Shown: positions 37,651 through 47,103, counted from the stretch's first letter. The stretch is 64,000 bases of DNA from G963674665 sp963674665 (GCA_963674665.2 CAXXPL010000009.1:1480124-1544123), one strand, 5' to 3'. Numbers and translations: made by a program. The notes: generated by a model from the sequence alone, not told the origin.

Positions 37651-37938
37651 TTAGAAAAGGGAATCGTCCGAGGCGAGCCCCAGACGGTTTATCATTTTGC
37701 GCCTGAGTTCCATTTCAACTTCTAGACGCAGCTTTTCCTGCTGCGAGGAAAAAATCTCGGCAGCCAAGGGGATGCGCTCCCGTATCTCCATTTCGCGCAG
37801 TTCGCGGACACGGATCATGGTATCCTCGTGCTGTTGCTGGAATTCCTCCAGTTCCTGGCGCAAACGGGCAATTTCCTGTTCGATTTCTTCCGGGCTGGAA
37901 AAATCAGAGGCGGAAGCGGCGTCTTTTTCCTGGGGCAT
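37651..37938 (-). CDS. Small coiled-coil protein of unknown function
   Basis: The 95-residue protein is nearly all charged helix (IEQEIARLRQELEEFQQQ and onward), with clear heptads at about 17-50 and a basic helix before the end. The ATG at 37938 follows GAGGAAAACG and overlaps the end of the EPSP-synthase-like gene by 35 bp, so the two are translationally coupled. No family was recognised and no signal peptide is seen; it should be cytoplasmic. It may be an adaptor or structural protein, but nothing in the sequence settles this. Confidence 0.6.
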   Translation of the reverse strand: MPQEKDAASASDFSSPEEIEQEIARLRQELEEFQQQHEDTMIRVRELREMEIRERIPLAAEIFSSQQEKLRLEVEMELRRKMINRLGLASDDSLF

Positions 37939-39562
37939 CGTTTTCCTCGGTTTTGGGTGCCGCGCGGCGCTGGGAAAGGATGTCGCGACCGGGAGCGGGA
38001 AGGGCATTGAACAGTTGCCAGAAACCGGGCAGCAATTCGGCCACACTGCCGGGGTTGGCAAGTTCCAGGCCGGGGCGGGCATGGGACAGCAACGCCAGGG
38101 CCAGACACCAGCGGGAATCCCTGGCCACAAAGGCCATTTCGTCGGGCTCCGCGTCCATGGGCGCCAAGGTGATGCCGCCGTCCTCAACCTGGGCGTCCAG
38201 CCCAACCATGGCCGCGAGCTCGGCACAGGATTCGCGCTGTTCGTCCAGATCACCGGCCGGGAGGGGAAGGGCGAGCCTCACTGGCTTGCCCAGGTTCATT
38301 GCGCGGTGCAGAGCCAGGGCAAGGGCCACGGGAAGCAGCTCGGCGCTGGAGGGCGCATCGAGCTTCGGCGCACCTGGGGTGTTGGAACCTGCTTCGGCGT
38401 TGATGGAACCCTTCGCGTGCTTGAAGCGCAGCCCCGCTGTTTCCAGCAACTGCAGGACGTGTCTCCATTGGGCCAGGTCCTGGGGCCAGGTCCTTTCGAG
38501 TTGGGCGCTGCCCTTGGTAACGGCCGCAAATGCGAACAAGGTGGCCGCGATGAAAGGATCGGGGGGCAGAAAGGGCGACTTCGGCAGCGTGAGCACAGCG
38601 TGAGGAATCTGGAACCGACCGGGTTCGAGCACCACCTCAACGCCACAATCCCTGAGCAGCGCGGCAACGAGGTCGAGCTTGGGCAGCAGAACCTCTTCCC
38701 GCTCCTGATCCCAGGTCAGGGACAGACCCTTGGGAAAGGTGGGCGCCACCAGGCAGATGGCCATGACGCACTCCGGCGGCACGGAAGAGGGGACAATCAC
38801 CTCATCGGGCAGGATGCCGGAAGATTCGAGGCGGAAGGGCACACTGGAGGAACCCGGGTGCAAAAAGGCGATTCGCGCCCCCAACTGGGGAAGGAAGCCG
38901 CGAAGATAGTTCAGGTCGGCCTGCTTCAGGGTGGAGCCGCCGGTGAAGCGCTGGGAGCCGGGCTTGCCAAGGCAGGTGGACACGAGCAGCAGCAGGTTGC
39001 CGACATCCTCTCCGGCGAAGATCACGCCTTCCTTGAACTCGGCGGTGCCCTGTCCGCGGCTGTGCAGCCCGGAATCGTCCCAGAAAAGGGAGGCCCCGGC
39101 CTTGTTCAGGGCTTTGACCAGCTCGATGAAGGAGTCGTTGCGCACCACATCCGGCAGCGTGAACGGCGCCTCGATCTGCGAGGCCAGAACTGTCCACAGC
39201 CTGGTGGACAGTGTACAGCCTGGAGCGATCATGTTCAGGCGGACAGGTCCCTTTTTGGGGGTCAGCTTGAATGCCTGGCTTTTGTTGGAAGAAACGGCCC
39301 TGGCCTGAAGCTCCTGAGCCAGGGAGAAGACCTTCCTCCAGGTGCGGACATCGCTGCGGCTTACGCCTGCGGCCTTGTCCCATGTCTGCCAGAGTTCCTT
39401 TTCCAGCTCCAGCCACTTTTTGCGAGCCGCCTGGGAAGGAGACTGGGGCTTGAGAGCTGCCACGATCTCCGCACGTCTGGCCAACAGGGCTGTGAGCTCC
39501 TGGTCCAGATCCCGGAGATCCTGAGCACGAAATTTAGCGGGGGTGTTATTTTTGATGGACAT
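37904..39562 (-). CDS. EPSP-synthase-like enzyme with chorismate-mutase-like N-terminus
   Basis: The 552-residue protein has an N-terminal helical region of about 85 residues (LRDLDQELTALLARRAEIV and beyond) resembling an AroQ-type chorismate mutase helix. The rest (about 95-530) looks like a divergent 3-phosphoshikimate 1-carboxyvinyltransferase: a TGGSTLKQAD block, the GILPDE segment and beta-alpha-beta units typical of the EPSP/MurA fold. Desulfovibrio genomes encode AroA proteins of this divergent kind, usually within an aromatic gene cluster. Here no other shikimate gene is nearby. Classical AroA motifs such as the N-terminal KS-x-SNR are not obvious, so activity should be treated as probable, not shown. 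Confidence 0.7.
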   Translation of the reverse strand: MSIKNNTPAKFRAQDLRDLDQELTALLARRAEIVAALKPQSPSQAARKKWLELEKELWQTWDKAAGVSRSDVRTWRKVFSLAQELQARAVSSNKSQAFKLTPKKGPVRLNMIAPGCTLSTRLWTVLASQIEAPFTLPDVVRNDSFIELVKALNKAGASLFWDDSGLHSRGQGTAEFKEGVIFAGEDVGNLLLLVSTCLGKPGSQRFTGGSTLKQADLNYLRGFLPQLGARIAFLHPGSSSVPFRLESSGILPDEVIVPSSVPPECVMAICLVAPTFPKGLSLTWDQEREEVLLPKLDLVAALLRDCGVEVVLEPGRFQIPHAVLTLPKSPFLPPDPFIAATLFAFAAVTKGSAQLERTWPQDLAQWRHVLQLLETAGLRFKHAKGSINAEAGSNTPGAPKLDAPSSAELLPVALALALHRAMNLGKPVRLALPLPAGDLDEQRESCAELAAMVGLDAQVEDGGITLAPMDAEPDEMAFVARDSRWCLALALLSHARPGLELANPGSVAELLPGFWQLFNALPAPGRDILSQRRAAPKTEENDAPGKRRRFRL

Positions 39563-39912
39563 AATGGGTCACAAGAAAAAACATATCATACACATTAGAG
39601 TCGCCATGAGCAAGTGTCTGCTACGCATGACGACGGCCGGCACGAATATGACGGAAGAATGAAAATTCAGTCACATACGCGAAACAATAGATGCACCATT
39701 TGTAAGTGGCACAAAAGCGCGAAGACGGCACGCAGGGTATTGGCACAAGAAAAGACGCTTCTTCACCTGCCGTTGTGGAAAACAACAAGAAAATGAGAGT
39801 CGTGCTTCGAGTGGGAAAATGCGCACCGGAGGTGACATCAGTCGGAATGGCGCGGATGTCAAGAGATATGATTCAAGGAAAACAAATTTTAATCTTTTTC
39901 CGGTACCAAGGT
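39563..39912. other. Intergenic region with no supported gene
   Basis: These 350 bp separate the EPSP-synthase-like gene from the small membrane protein. Both flanking genes are on the minus strand. Short plus-strand frames lack ribosome-binding sites or run antisense into the next gene, and no strong hairpin was found. Confidence 0.4.
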
Positions 39913-40518
39913 TCAATCCACAGGAGCGACGGGGCGCTTGAAAGAAGATACCTCGGATGGGACCTCGCCCTCGTCGGTTTTTGAAAAACCATGTCCGCCC
40001 GCCGCGTTGCGGAGCCTGTCCAGGATTTCACCCCTCCAGCGCTCGGTTGTTCCGGAGCTGTCGGGATAGGTGGTCAGGCGGGTGAGGGTCTGGGTGTCGA
40101 AGTCGCATGTAAGTTCGATGTTTTCCTTGCCGCGCGTGAAGCGCACGACATAACGCTTGCTTCCTCCTTTTTCCACCAGCAGCGACAACAGGGCGTGGGC
40201 CTGGGAAGCGTCATTGAAAAAGTGACCGTTACGGCCGAGGTCCGCGGTCACGGCGGAGGCCTTGTGCGGCGGCTTGGTGGGGCTATGCACGACATTCACC
40301 GTGCCGGGTTGGCCGAGGAAATACCCCAGGAAAAAGGCCGCGATGTGGCTTAGGGCAAGAAACAGGATGCCGGCGCCAAGCAGAAGCCCACCTGTGGCCG
40401 GCAACCCCAGCGTATCGCCCGAGGAATCATTGTCCGTATCGTCGTCGATATCGTCGGCCCTCAAGAGACCTTCATCTTTTTTTTCAGGCAACAAGGCGGA
40501 CTCCCGAACGTTTATCAT
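39913..40518 (-). CDS. Single-pass membrane protein of unknown function
   Basis: The 201-residue protein has an acidic cytoplasmic N-terminus (LRADDIDDDTDNDSS), one long hydrophobic stretch at about 43-72 and a soluble domain of about 125 residues. The latter has regular beta-strand patterns such as KRYVVRF and IELTCDFD. No signal peptidase site is seen, so it is probably anchored with the C-terminal domain outside. No family was recognised. The ATG lacks a clear ribosome-binding site. It diverges from the aminotransferase operon across about 320 bp. Confidence 0.55.
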   Translation of the reverse strand: MINVRESALLPEKKDEGLLRADDIDDDTDNDSSGDTLGLPATGGLLLGAGILFLALSHIAAFFLGYFLGQPGTVNVVHSPTKPPHKASAVTADLGRNGHFFNDASQAHALLSLLVEKGGSKRYVVRFTRGKENIELTCDFDTQTLTRLTTYPDSSGTTERWRGEILDRLRNAAGGHGFSKTDEGEVPSEVSSFKRPVAPVD

Positions 40519-40836
40519 TTGGATAGAATGGCGGGGGAGGCGTTTGCGAAATCGAGGATACCCTAGCAGAACGGTGGAATTGTGTCACGCCGGTGGAGAA
40601 AGATGACGACTTCGTGCATGCGATCAGGAATATGAAAATGACCGATTGAATCTATAGGAGTATTTGAGTCGGGATGACCTTGGACAAATGCCGATTTTCG
40701 CTTCTCCATGCCAAGGAGATTGGGAGCGCGAAATGGGGAGTGAAATCCCCCCAGCAAATCCTTTGACAGGGGGGCGGTGCCCAATTACTATAATCCACTT
40801 CAATAATGGACCGTTTGCATAAGGAGCTGCCTGGAA

Positions 40837-42039
40837 ATGAGCGAGGAGAGATTTCCAAGACTCAAGCGTCTGCCGCCGTACGTTTTCGCCACAGTCAACG
40901 ATCTGAAGATGCGGCTGCGCAGACAGAATGTGGACATTGTGGACCTTGGCATGGGCAACCCGGATCTGCCCACCCCCCAGCACATCGTGGACAAGCTGGT
41001 GGAAGCCGCGCAAAAGCCGGTGAACCACCGCTACTCCATGTCACGGGGGCTGCCCAACCTGCGCAAGGCCATCAGCGACTGGTACTACCGTCGCTACGAC
41101 GTTTCCCTGGATCCTGAAACCGAGGCCATAGTGACCATGGGCGCAAAGGAGGGGCTTTCCCACCTGGCAATGGTCATGCTGTCCCCGGGCGACGTTGTTT
41201 TCGCATCGGATCCCGCATACCCCATCCATCCCTATGCATCCATCATCTCCGGCGCGGACGTGCGCAGGATTCCCATAGGCAAGGGCAGGGACTTTTTCGA
41301 GGACTTGCTCCTGGCAACCAAGCAGACCTGGCCACAGCCCAAGCTGTTGATCATCTCCTACCCCCACAACCCAACCACCGAGGTCGTGGATATAGAGTTT
41401 TTCCAGCGGATCGTGGACTTTGCCAAGGAGCACAAGCTCTGGGTCATTCATGATTTCGCCTACGCGGACCTGGCCTTCGACGGCTATGAGCCGCCCAGCT
41501 TCCTGCAGGCCAAGGGAGCCAAGGACGTGGGCGTGGAGTTCTTCTCCCTGTCCAAGAGCTACTCCATGGCCGGATGGCGCGTGGGCTTCTGCTGTGGCAA
41601 CCGCGAGATGGTGCATGCGCTCACCCGTATCAAGAGTTACCTGGATTATGGCATCTTCCAGCCCATCCAGATCGCGTCCATCGTGGCCCTGAACGGCCCG
41701 CAGGACTGCGTGCACGAGATCGTGGACACCTACCGCCAGCGCAGGGACGCGCTCATAGACGGGCTGGATCGCGCAGGCTGGCACGTGGAGCCCCCCAAGG
41801 GCACCATGTTTGTCTGGGCTCAGATTCCTGAACAATTTCGGCACATGGGGTCAGTGGAATTCTCCAAGCTGCTGCTCACGGAAGGTCATGTGGCGGTTTC
41901 GCCCGGGCTCGGCTTCGGCCACTACGGCGACGACCATGTCCGTTTCGCGCTGATCGAGAACCACCACCGTACGAACCAGGCCGTTCGCGGCATCAAGAAA
42001 GTCTTGTCCGGAGGCGCTTGTGGCGGAGATGAATCCTAG
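40837..42039 (+). CDS. alaC: PLP aminotransferase of the AlaC type (alanine/glutamate)
   Basis: The 400-residue fold-type I enzyme has the substrate-pocket NPDLPTP motif, SYPHNPT (Asn178), Asp206 and Tyr209 for the cofactor, and PLP Lys240 in SLSKSYSMAGWRVGF. The sequence is close to AlaC/YfdZ, which makes alanine from pyruvate and glutamate. A longer-spaced AAGGAG precedes the ATG. Its 3' end overlaps the homoserine dehydrogenase gene by 20 bp, so the two are co-translated. In this setting an aspartate- or methionine-family role is also possible, since related aminotransferases often sit beside hom. Confidence 0.88.
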   Translation: MSEERFPRLKRLPPYVFATVNDLKMRLRRQNVDIVDLGMGNPDLPTPQHIVDKLVEAAQKPVNHRYSMSRGLPNLRKAISDWYYRRYDVSLDPETEAIVTMGAKEGLSHLAMVMLSPGDVVFASDPAYPIHPYASIISGADVRRIPIGKGRDFFEDLLLATKQTWPQPKLLIISYPHNPTTEVVDIEFFQRIVDFAKEHKLWVIHDFAYADLAFDGYEPPSFLQAKGAKDVGVEFFSLSKSYSMAGWRVGFCCGNREMVHALTRIKSYLDYGIFQPIQIASIVALNGPQDCVHEIVDTYRQRRDALIDGLDRAGWHVEPPKGTMFVWAQIPEQFRHMGSVEFSKLLLTEGHVAVSPGLGFGHYGDDHVRFALIENHHRTNQAVRGIKKVLSGGACGGDES

Positions 42040-43321
42040 CGGGAAAGGTCCGTTGCGTGTCGGCCTGGCCGGCATGGGCACGGTTGGCGGAGGCGTTGCC
42101 AGGTTGCTGCGGGAGAACAAGCAGTGGCTGTTCGAGCGCACCGGCAGGGAGATTTCCCTTGTAGCCGCGGCTGATCGCAGCGAGGACAAGCGCGCCCTGG
42201 CCGAGGGCATGGGCGCCAGGTTCCTGACCGATGCCGCCGCTCTCACCTCCGACCCGGAAGTCGATGTGTTCATCGAACTCATCGGCGGCACCGGGTTGGC
42301 CAAGACCCTGATCAAGGACGCCCTGACCAGCGGCAAGCACGTGGTCACCGCCAACAAGGCGCTGTTGGCAGAGCACGGGGATGAGCTGTTTCCCCTGGCC
42401 GCGGAAAAGGGCGTGCATCTCGGCTTCGAGGCCAGCGTGGCCGGCGGCATTCCCACCCTTCAGACCATCAAGGAGGGGCTCATCGCCAACAAGATCCACA
42501 AGGTCATGGGCATCCTCAACGGCACCGCGAACTTCATCCTCACGGAGATGTCGGTCAGGGGCATGGAATTTGCCGATGCCCTGAAGATGGCCCAGGAAAA
42601 GGGATACGCCGAGGCCGACCCCACCCTGGACATCAAGGGCCTGGACGCCGCCCACAAGCTGATCCTGATCATTCAGCTGGCTTTCGGACAACGCTACCCC
42701 TGGGACAAGCTGCCCGTCTGGGGCGTGGATATGGTCTCGCCCCTGGACCTGAACTTTGCCAATGAGCTGGGCTACCAGATCAAGCTCATCGCACAGGCCC
42801 AGATGGTGGAGGGGCGCATCGAAGCCGGCGTGTTCCCCTGCCTGATCCCCAAGAGCTACCTCATGGCCTCGGTGCAAGGCTCGTTCAACGCCGTGCGCCT
42901 GGAAGGCAACGCCGGGCCCGTGATGCTTTACGGCCATGGCGCCGGGGATATGCCCACCGCCAGCGCAGTGCTGGCCGACGTGGCCCAGATCGCCATGGAC
43001 CGCGCGCCCAACAACATGGGATTCGTCAATCAGCCCCTTCCGATAGCCGATATACTGGATCTGGAGGACGCGGTATCCACCCACTACCTGCGGCTGCATG
43101 TGCCGGATCGCACCGGGTTGCTGCGTGACGTGGGCTTCATCCTGGCCAAGCACGACATCAGTCTGGCCCAGGTGGTGCAAAAGGGAGAGGACGCGGGGCA
43201 TGGCGTGCCCCTCTTCTTCCTGACCCATGAAGCCGCCGCGCGGCAGATCCATATGGCCATGCGCGATATAGAGGCTGCGGGATTGAATGTGGAACCGATT
43301 ATGCACTACAGGATTTTTTAA
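42020..43321 (+). CDS. hom: Homoserine dehydrogenase
   Basis: The 433-residue enzyme reduces aspartate semialdehyde to homoserine with NAD(P)H. It has the Rossmann GLAGMGTVGGGVA motif (about 15-27), TANKALLA, the catalytic-domain NGTANFILTEM and GYAEADPTLDIKGLDAAHKL, and a C-terminal ACT domain (about 350-430) for feedback control by threonine. A GTG start at 42020 is used because GGAGG lies 6 bp before it; the ATG at 42029 would be too close. It overlaps the aminotransferase gene. A hairpin terminator lies between it and the next gene. Confidence 0.95.
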   Translation: MAEMNPSGKGPLRVGLAGMGTVGGGVARLLRENKQWLFERTGREISLVAAADRSEDKRALAEGMGARFLTDAAALTSDPEVDVFIELIGGTGLAKTLIKDALTSGKHVVTANKALLAEHGDELFPLAAEKGVHLGFEASVAGGIPTLQTIKEGLIANKIHKVMGILNGTANFILTEMSVRGMEFADALKMAQEKGYAEADPTLDIKGLDAAHKLILIIQLAFGQRYPWDKLPVWGVDMVSPLDLNFANELGYQIKLIAQAQMVEGRIEAGVFPCLIPKSYLMASVQGSFNAVRLEGNAGPVMLYGHGAGDMPTASAVLADVAQIAMDRAPNNMGFVNQPLPIADILDLEDAVSTHYLRLHVPDRTGLLRDVGFILAKHDISLAQVVQKGEDAGHGVPLFFLTHEAAARQIHMAMRDIEAAGLNVEPIMHYRIF

Positions 43322-43351
43322 GATCCGTAAGATCCGACAACGTGTTTCAAA

Positions 43352-43394
43352 GCCGGGGGAGAATCCTCGCACATCGTACGCGAACTCCCCCGGC
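43352..43394 (+). terminator. Hairpin between hom and the proposed homoserine kinase gene
   Basis: GCCGGGGGAG (43352-43361) and CTCCCCCGGC (43385-43394) form a perfect 10-bp stem followed by ATCTTTTCC. It could end the alaC-hom transcript or act as a partial terminator. Confidence 0.75.
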
Positions 43395-43461
43395 ATCTTT
43401 TCCAAAGTGATGCCCGACGCACTGTGGGCTCCCCTCGCAAACCGCAACCCACACCGACACC

Positions 43462-44649
43462 ATGCGTAAATTTCTCTTTCTCATTGGCGATGGCATGGGC
43501 GACTGGCCTCTGGAATCCCTGGGAAACAAGACCGTGCTGCAAGCCGCCAACACCCCGGCCATGGACGCGTTGGCCCGTAAAGGCATAGTGGGGCGTTGCC
43601 GGACCGTGCCCCCCAGCATGCCCCCCGGCTCGGATGTCGCCAACATGGCGCTCATGGGCTTTGACCCGGAGAAACTCCATACGGGGCGCGGCCCCATCGA
43701 GGCCGCTGCCCAGGGCCTGCAACTGGGTGCGGACGACCTGGTCTGGCGCTGCAACCTCGTCAACCTCACCAGCTACGACCAGGAAGGCACCATGCTGGAC
43801 TATAGCTCCGGGCACATCCCCACGGAGCGCTCCCGCCTGCTGGTGCTGGACCTGGTGGACGAACTCGGCACAGCGCCCTACGAACTGGTCCCCGGCATCC
43901 AGTACCGCCACCTGCTGGTGCACTGGGGTGGGGCCAACGAGCCCGAGGCAGGGCTGAACATCTCGCCGCCCCACGACATCACGGACCAGCCCATCCGCAA
44001 GGACATCCAGAGCTACGAGACCTGCCCCCTGTTCTGGGACTTCCTGCAACGCGCCGCGGACCGGCTGGACCGGGACGAGAACGACACCAAGGCCCGGGCC
44101 CTCTGGCCATGGGGGCAGGGACGCCCCTTGCATCTGCCGGACTTCAAGGACACTTTCGGTCTGCGTGGCGCCGTGATCTCGGCCGTGGATCTGGTCAAGG
44201 GGCTGGGACGCGCCGCAGGAATGGAAGTGCTGGAAGTGGAAGGCGTCACCGGGCTGCTGGACACCAACTACGAGGGCAAGGTCCAGGCCGCCCTTGAATT
44301 TCTGGAGCACGGCGATTTCGCCTTCGTGCATGTGGAAGCGCCCGACGAATGCGGCCACGCGGGTAACGCGGCAGAGAAGATCGAGGCCATCGAACGCTTT
44401 GACTCCCGCATTGTACGCCCCTTGGTGGAAGCGCTCCCGGACGCGGCCTTCCTGCTGGCCTGCGACCATTACACCCCCATCGTGGAGCGGACCCACGTCC
44501 CGGATCCCGTGCCCTTCGCGCTCTCCTGGCCCGACGCCCCGGCCAATGGAGCAAACGCCTACGACGAAGACAACGCCCAAGCCACTGGCCTGCTTCTCGA
44601 ACCCGGCCACTCCCTGCTCTCCTGGTGCCTGGAGCGGATGAAGAAGTAA
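43462..44649 (+). CDS. ApgM-family protein, proposed homoserine kinase
   Basis: The 395-residue protein belongs to the alkaline-phosphatase superfamily branch of archaeal-type cofactor-independent phosphoglycerate mutase (ApgM). Metal-site residues include Asp10 in LIGDGMGD, and Ser57 in PPGSDVANMALMG is the expected phospho-serine. HVEAPDECGHAGN and ACDHYTPI give further metal ligands. A subgroup of this family found in deltaproteobacteria that lack thrB, and lying beside hom, has been proposed as a replacement homoserine kinase. Its place just after hom here fits that proposal well. Plain phosphoglycerate mutase activity remains an alternative. Confidence 0.82.
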   Translation: MRKFLFLIGDGMGDWPLESLGNKTVLQAANTPAMDALARKGIVGRCRTVPPSMPPGSDVANMALMGFDPEKLHTGRGPIEAAAQGLQLGADDLVWRCNLVNLTSYDQEGTMLDYSSGHIPTERSRLLVLDLVDELGTAPYELVPGIQYRHLLVHWGGANEPEAGLNISPPHDITDQPIRKDIQSYETCPLFWDFLQRAADRLDRDENDTKARALWPWGQGRPLHLPDFKDTFGLRGAVISAVDLVKGLGRAAGMEVLEVEGVTGLLDTNYEGKVQAALEFLEHGDFAFVHVEAPDECGHAGNAAEKIEAIERFDSRIVRPLVEALPDAAFLLACDHYTPIVERTHVPDPVPFALSWPDAPANGANAYDEDNAQATGLLLEPGHSLLSWCLERMKK

Positions 44650-44727
44650 CCGGGAAGGAGAATGTCAAAGGCGTTTGAAGATTTTTCCCCGGGACCCCTT
44701 TTCAACAACTTATAAGAGTTGATCGTG

Positions 44728-44769
44728 ATGAAGCGCCCCCCTCCACAGACGTGGAAGGGGGCGCTTCAT
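44728..44769. terminator. Bidirectional terminator between convergent genes
   Basis: ATGAAGCGCCCCC and its complement GGGGGCGCTTCAT form a 13-bp stem around CTCCACAGACGTGGAA. It serves the plus-strand kinase gene and the minus-strand amidohydrolase gene. Confidence 0.85.
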
Positions 44770-44787
44770 TAATGCCATTCGGATTTC

Positions 44788-46164
44788 CTACTCCAGAATC
44801 GCCTTTCGAAGAGATTCCGGGAGCCAGGGAGCTGGTTGCGACATCGGGGAGCGGTGTCGCCTGATGTTGTCGAGGTTCTGCTCCAGCCAATCGATGTGCC
44901 TGTCCATGTTCTTCTTGTGCCTGGCGCGCACGAACTCGGGGTCCAGACCCAGATAACGCAAAGGGGAGCGCCTTGACAGGGTGTCGAAGAAGCCGTCCAG
45001 AAACTCCTGGAATTCCCGTGTGTACGAGGTGTCCTGCATGGCCAGGAGGATCAGGGTATAGTCAGTGCCCCAAAGGATGTTGTCGGTGAACCCCTCCTGG
45101 TGGAGGATGGCGTTGATGGCGGCCCTGTACTGCGCACCGTAACTGCTGTCCCGCAGCAGGGAGTGGTAGGAGAGGTCCGCGTATACGTTGTCCGTCTCTT
45201 TCATGAGACTGAGTATCTCGGTATGCCAGGGTGTCTTGGTGTATTTGGGCTTTTTTCTGCGAAATGCGCCGGAAATGAAATCATCCCCACCAAAATGCCC
45301 GAAGCAGACGCGCAGGGTGGGGTGCTCTTTCAACAACTTCCACCAGTGCCCGGGGTTGGCGTTTTCCACCGCGGAGGCGAGACTGAATCCCCCCCGGTTG
45401 CAGTGCATGAGCAGGGGCGCCTCGTGGTCCTCGCAAATCCTGAGGACATCATCCATTTTATGATCATTCACAGGAAAACCCGCAGATGGGTAAATCTTCA
45501 CACCCACGCACGAGCCGTCGCCAAGGTGCCTGTGCATGTAGTCCTTGAAATCCGGCCTGCGCGTGTCCACGCCCAGGAAGGGTAGCACCCTGCCCGGATG
45601 GCGCCAGGTCTGGCGCAGTGTGTCCTCGATCTGCCACTGATAGAGTTCGTCCATTTCCGAGGGGTCTGCTGTGTGGGGATCACCATAATACTCGATCATC
45701 AAGGCCACGGTGATGTCGTCAGGGGCCATGCCCTTGAGGAGCTTGTCCGTGATGTCGTCCACCGGCGAAAAGCTCACGTGCAGAAAGTCGAGCCAATCAG
45801 TGGGCTCGGAGTATCTGAAGTCCAACTCCGAGGGGCGCAGGCGCATGACGGTTGAGCGGAAGTTCCGGTAGCCCTGCCATCGTTTCTCGTTCAAGCGCTT
45901 CAGTTCGTTCAGGGCGTCCCTCAGGTCGTTGGACCGCGAGTCGGCCATTCCCTTGAGCCCGAGTAACCCCTTGTCCATATGCAGTTCGTCGCCAACGAAG
46001 ATTTCCCTTTTCCGTGAGATCACGGCCACGGCAAGGTTGACGATGATTTTTCGGATGGGTTTGGGAACCTTGGCCCCGGCCAGACGATCCTCCAACTGCT
46101 GTTTGCTCTGGGATGAAAAGACGCTCTGCAGATTGAACACATGGCTGTGGCAATTGATGCGCAT
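44788..46164 (-). CDS. Amidohydrolase-2-family metal-dependent hydrolase
   Basis: The 458-residue protein has a TIM-barrel amidohydrolase pattern: His5 and His7 in an N-terminal N-H-S-H motif, a lysine in VGVKIYPSAGF, His in LLMHCNRGG, His in CFGHFGG and Asp in NILWGTDYT. The family hydrolyses or decarboxylates cyclic and aromatic substrates with one metal ion, usually in the cytoplasm. An insertion of about 100 residues between the HxH motif and the barrel core lengthens it. The ATG at 46164 has GGGAGGGG before it. No pathway genes are adjacent, so the substrate is unknown. Confidence 0.82.
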   Translation of the reverse strand: MRINCHSHVFNLQSVFSSQSKQQLEDRLAGAKVPKPIRKIIVNLAVAVISRKREIFVGDELHMDKGLLGLKGMADSRSNDLRDALNELKRLNEKRWQGYRNFRSTVMRLRPSELDFRYSEPTDWLDFLHVSFSPVDDITDKLLKGMAPDDITVALMIEYYGDPHTADPSEMDELYQWQIEDTLRQTWRHPGRVLPFLGVDTRRPDFKDYMHRHLGDGSCVGVKIYPSAGFPVNDHKMDDVLRICEDHEAPLLMHCNRGGFSLASAVENANPGHWWKLLKEHPTLRVCFGHFGGDDFISGAFRRKKPKYTKTPWHTEILSLMKETDNVYADLSYHSLLRDSSYGAQYRAAINAILHQEGFTDNILWGTDYTLILLAMQDTSYTREFQEFLDGFFDTLSRRSPLRYLGLDPEFVRARHKKNMDRHIDWLEQNLDNIRRHRSPMSQPAPWLPESLRKAILE

Positions 46165-46543
46165 GATCCCCTCCCTGGATACGCGCCACAAGGGCGGTTT
46201 CATGATGGCTGGGCCGGGGAGCAGGACCCCGGGACGATGAAAGGAATGATGGTATGATACTTATAAAACTTTTTTATTGCTATACATAATAAAGGAAAAG
46301 TGTGAATGAAATTTAATAGTGTAACGGCAAGTCTATGAAGTGAATTCTTAAGGATTCTCGGTTGATGTGTGATTATTAGGAAAAGGAGTGATTAAAACTG
46401 CATTATTGATAATGTTGGTTGCTGTTAATATTGTATTTCTGTGACTATTCCGGATCGTTGGAGGAGGCAGAAAGCGGAAAATTCATTGCTAATGATCTAT
46501 TAATTTTTTTGTATACATTAATATAGTTATGGAGGATTGATAA
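46165..46543. other. AT-rich intergenic region
   Basis: These 379 bp have low GC content and no supported gene. They lead into the frameshifted membrane-protein gene and, with it, form an AT-rich patch on the left of the transporter cluster. Confidence 0.45.
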
Positions 46544-47000
46544 ATGGAAGAATCGTTCGTCACACGCCTGCTGAAAGAGGAGTACTTCCACATTCAGTCA
46601 GTAATCGAAAATTTTGATGGCCGTATGCTGACCATTAAGAATTGGAGCGTAAGTTTTAGCCTTGTCGCAATTGGCGGTGCATTTGCCACCAAAGCGGGAG
46701 CGGCCTTTCTTATCGCGAGTCTTAGTGCCTTGATATTCTGGTTCAGCGAGGCGCTTTGGAAAACATTCGAATATGCGTATTATGATCGGTCAGGCAAATT
46801 GGAGGAGTTTTTACCGGAAAGCGGAATATCGAAGCCCCCTGCAAATAGGAACAAGTTGGGCTTACAACTGGAAAAAAGATAGAACAAAAAGATTGTTCAG
46901 TATGATGTTGTGGCTTCATGTATTTATGCCACATGGTATTGTCTTATCGCTGGGGATAATTTTGTATTGTCTTTGCGACTTTGGAGCAAAGTCTGTTTGA
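46544..47000 (+). pseudogene. Small membrane protein gene disrupted by a frameshift, relative of the gene at 14570
   Basis: GGAGG lies before the ATG at 46544. The first frame gives two close transmembrane helices (about residues 34-68) and FEYAYYDR, then loses its character. From about 46840 a second frame (PLQIGTSWAYNW...) runs to a third transmembrane helix (about the last 25 residues) and a stop at 47000. One extra base in the C5 tract near 46836-46840 explains the shift; removing it gives a protein of 151 residues. Length, helix layout and a shared Q-x-VI-x4-G-x3-T-x-K-x3-V pattern tie it to the 150-residue product of 14570-15022. No TIR gene is adjacent here. It may be a decayed orphan or contain a sequencing error. 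Confidence 0.6.
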
Positions 47001-47103
47001 GTTTGTGTTATATTTCGGTGTATGAGCAGATTTTTCAGTTTTACGGGTGCAGGTAGTAAGGGCTTATGTTCTGCGATATTGTGCATTGGGAAGGGGAAGC
47101 GCG

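Noticed and set aside
37697..39598. A 633-residue open frame antisense to the EPSP-synthase-like gene
   Set aside because: The composition is Gly/Gln-rich and low in structure, as expected for the reverse frame of a GC-rich gene.
39706..39984. A 92-residue plus-strand frame
   Set aside because: It has no ribosome-binding site, no recognisable domain, and runs antisense into the end of the membrane-protein gene.
40763..40794. TTGACA and TATAAT boxes before alaC
   Set aside because: Each box is perfect, but the spacer is 20 bp, too long for a normal sigma-70 promoter. One of them may be used with another box, so no promoter was called.
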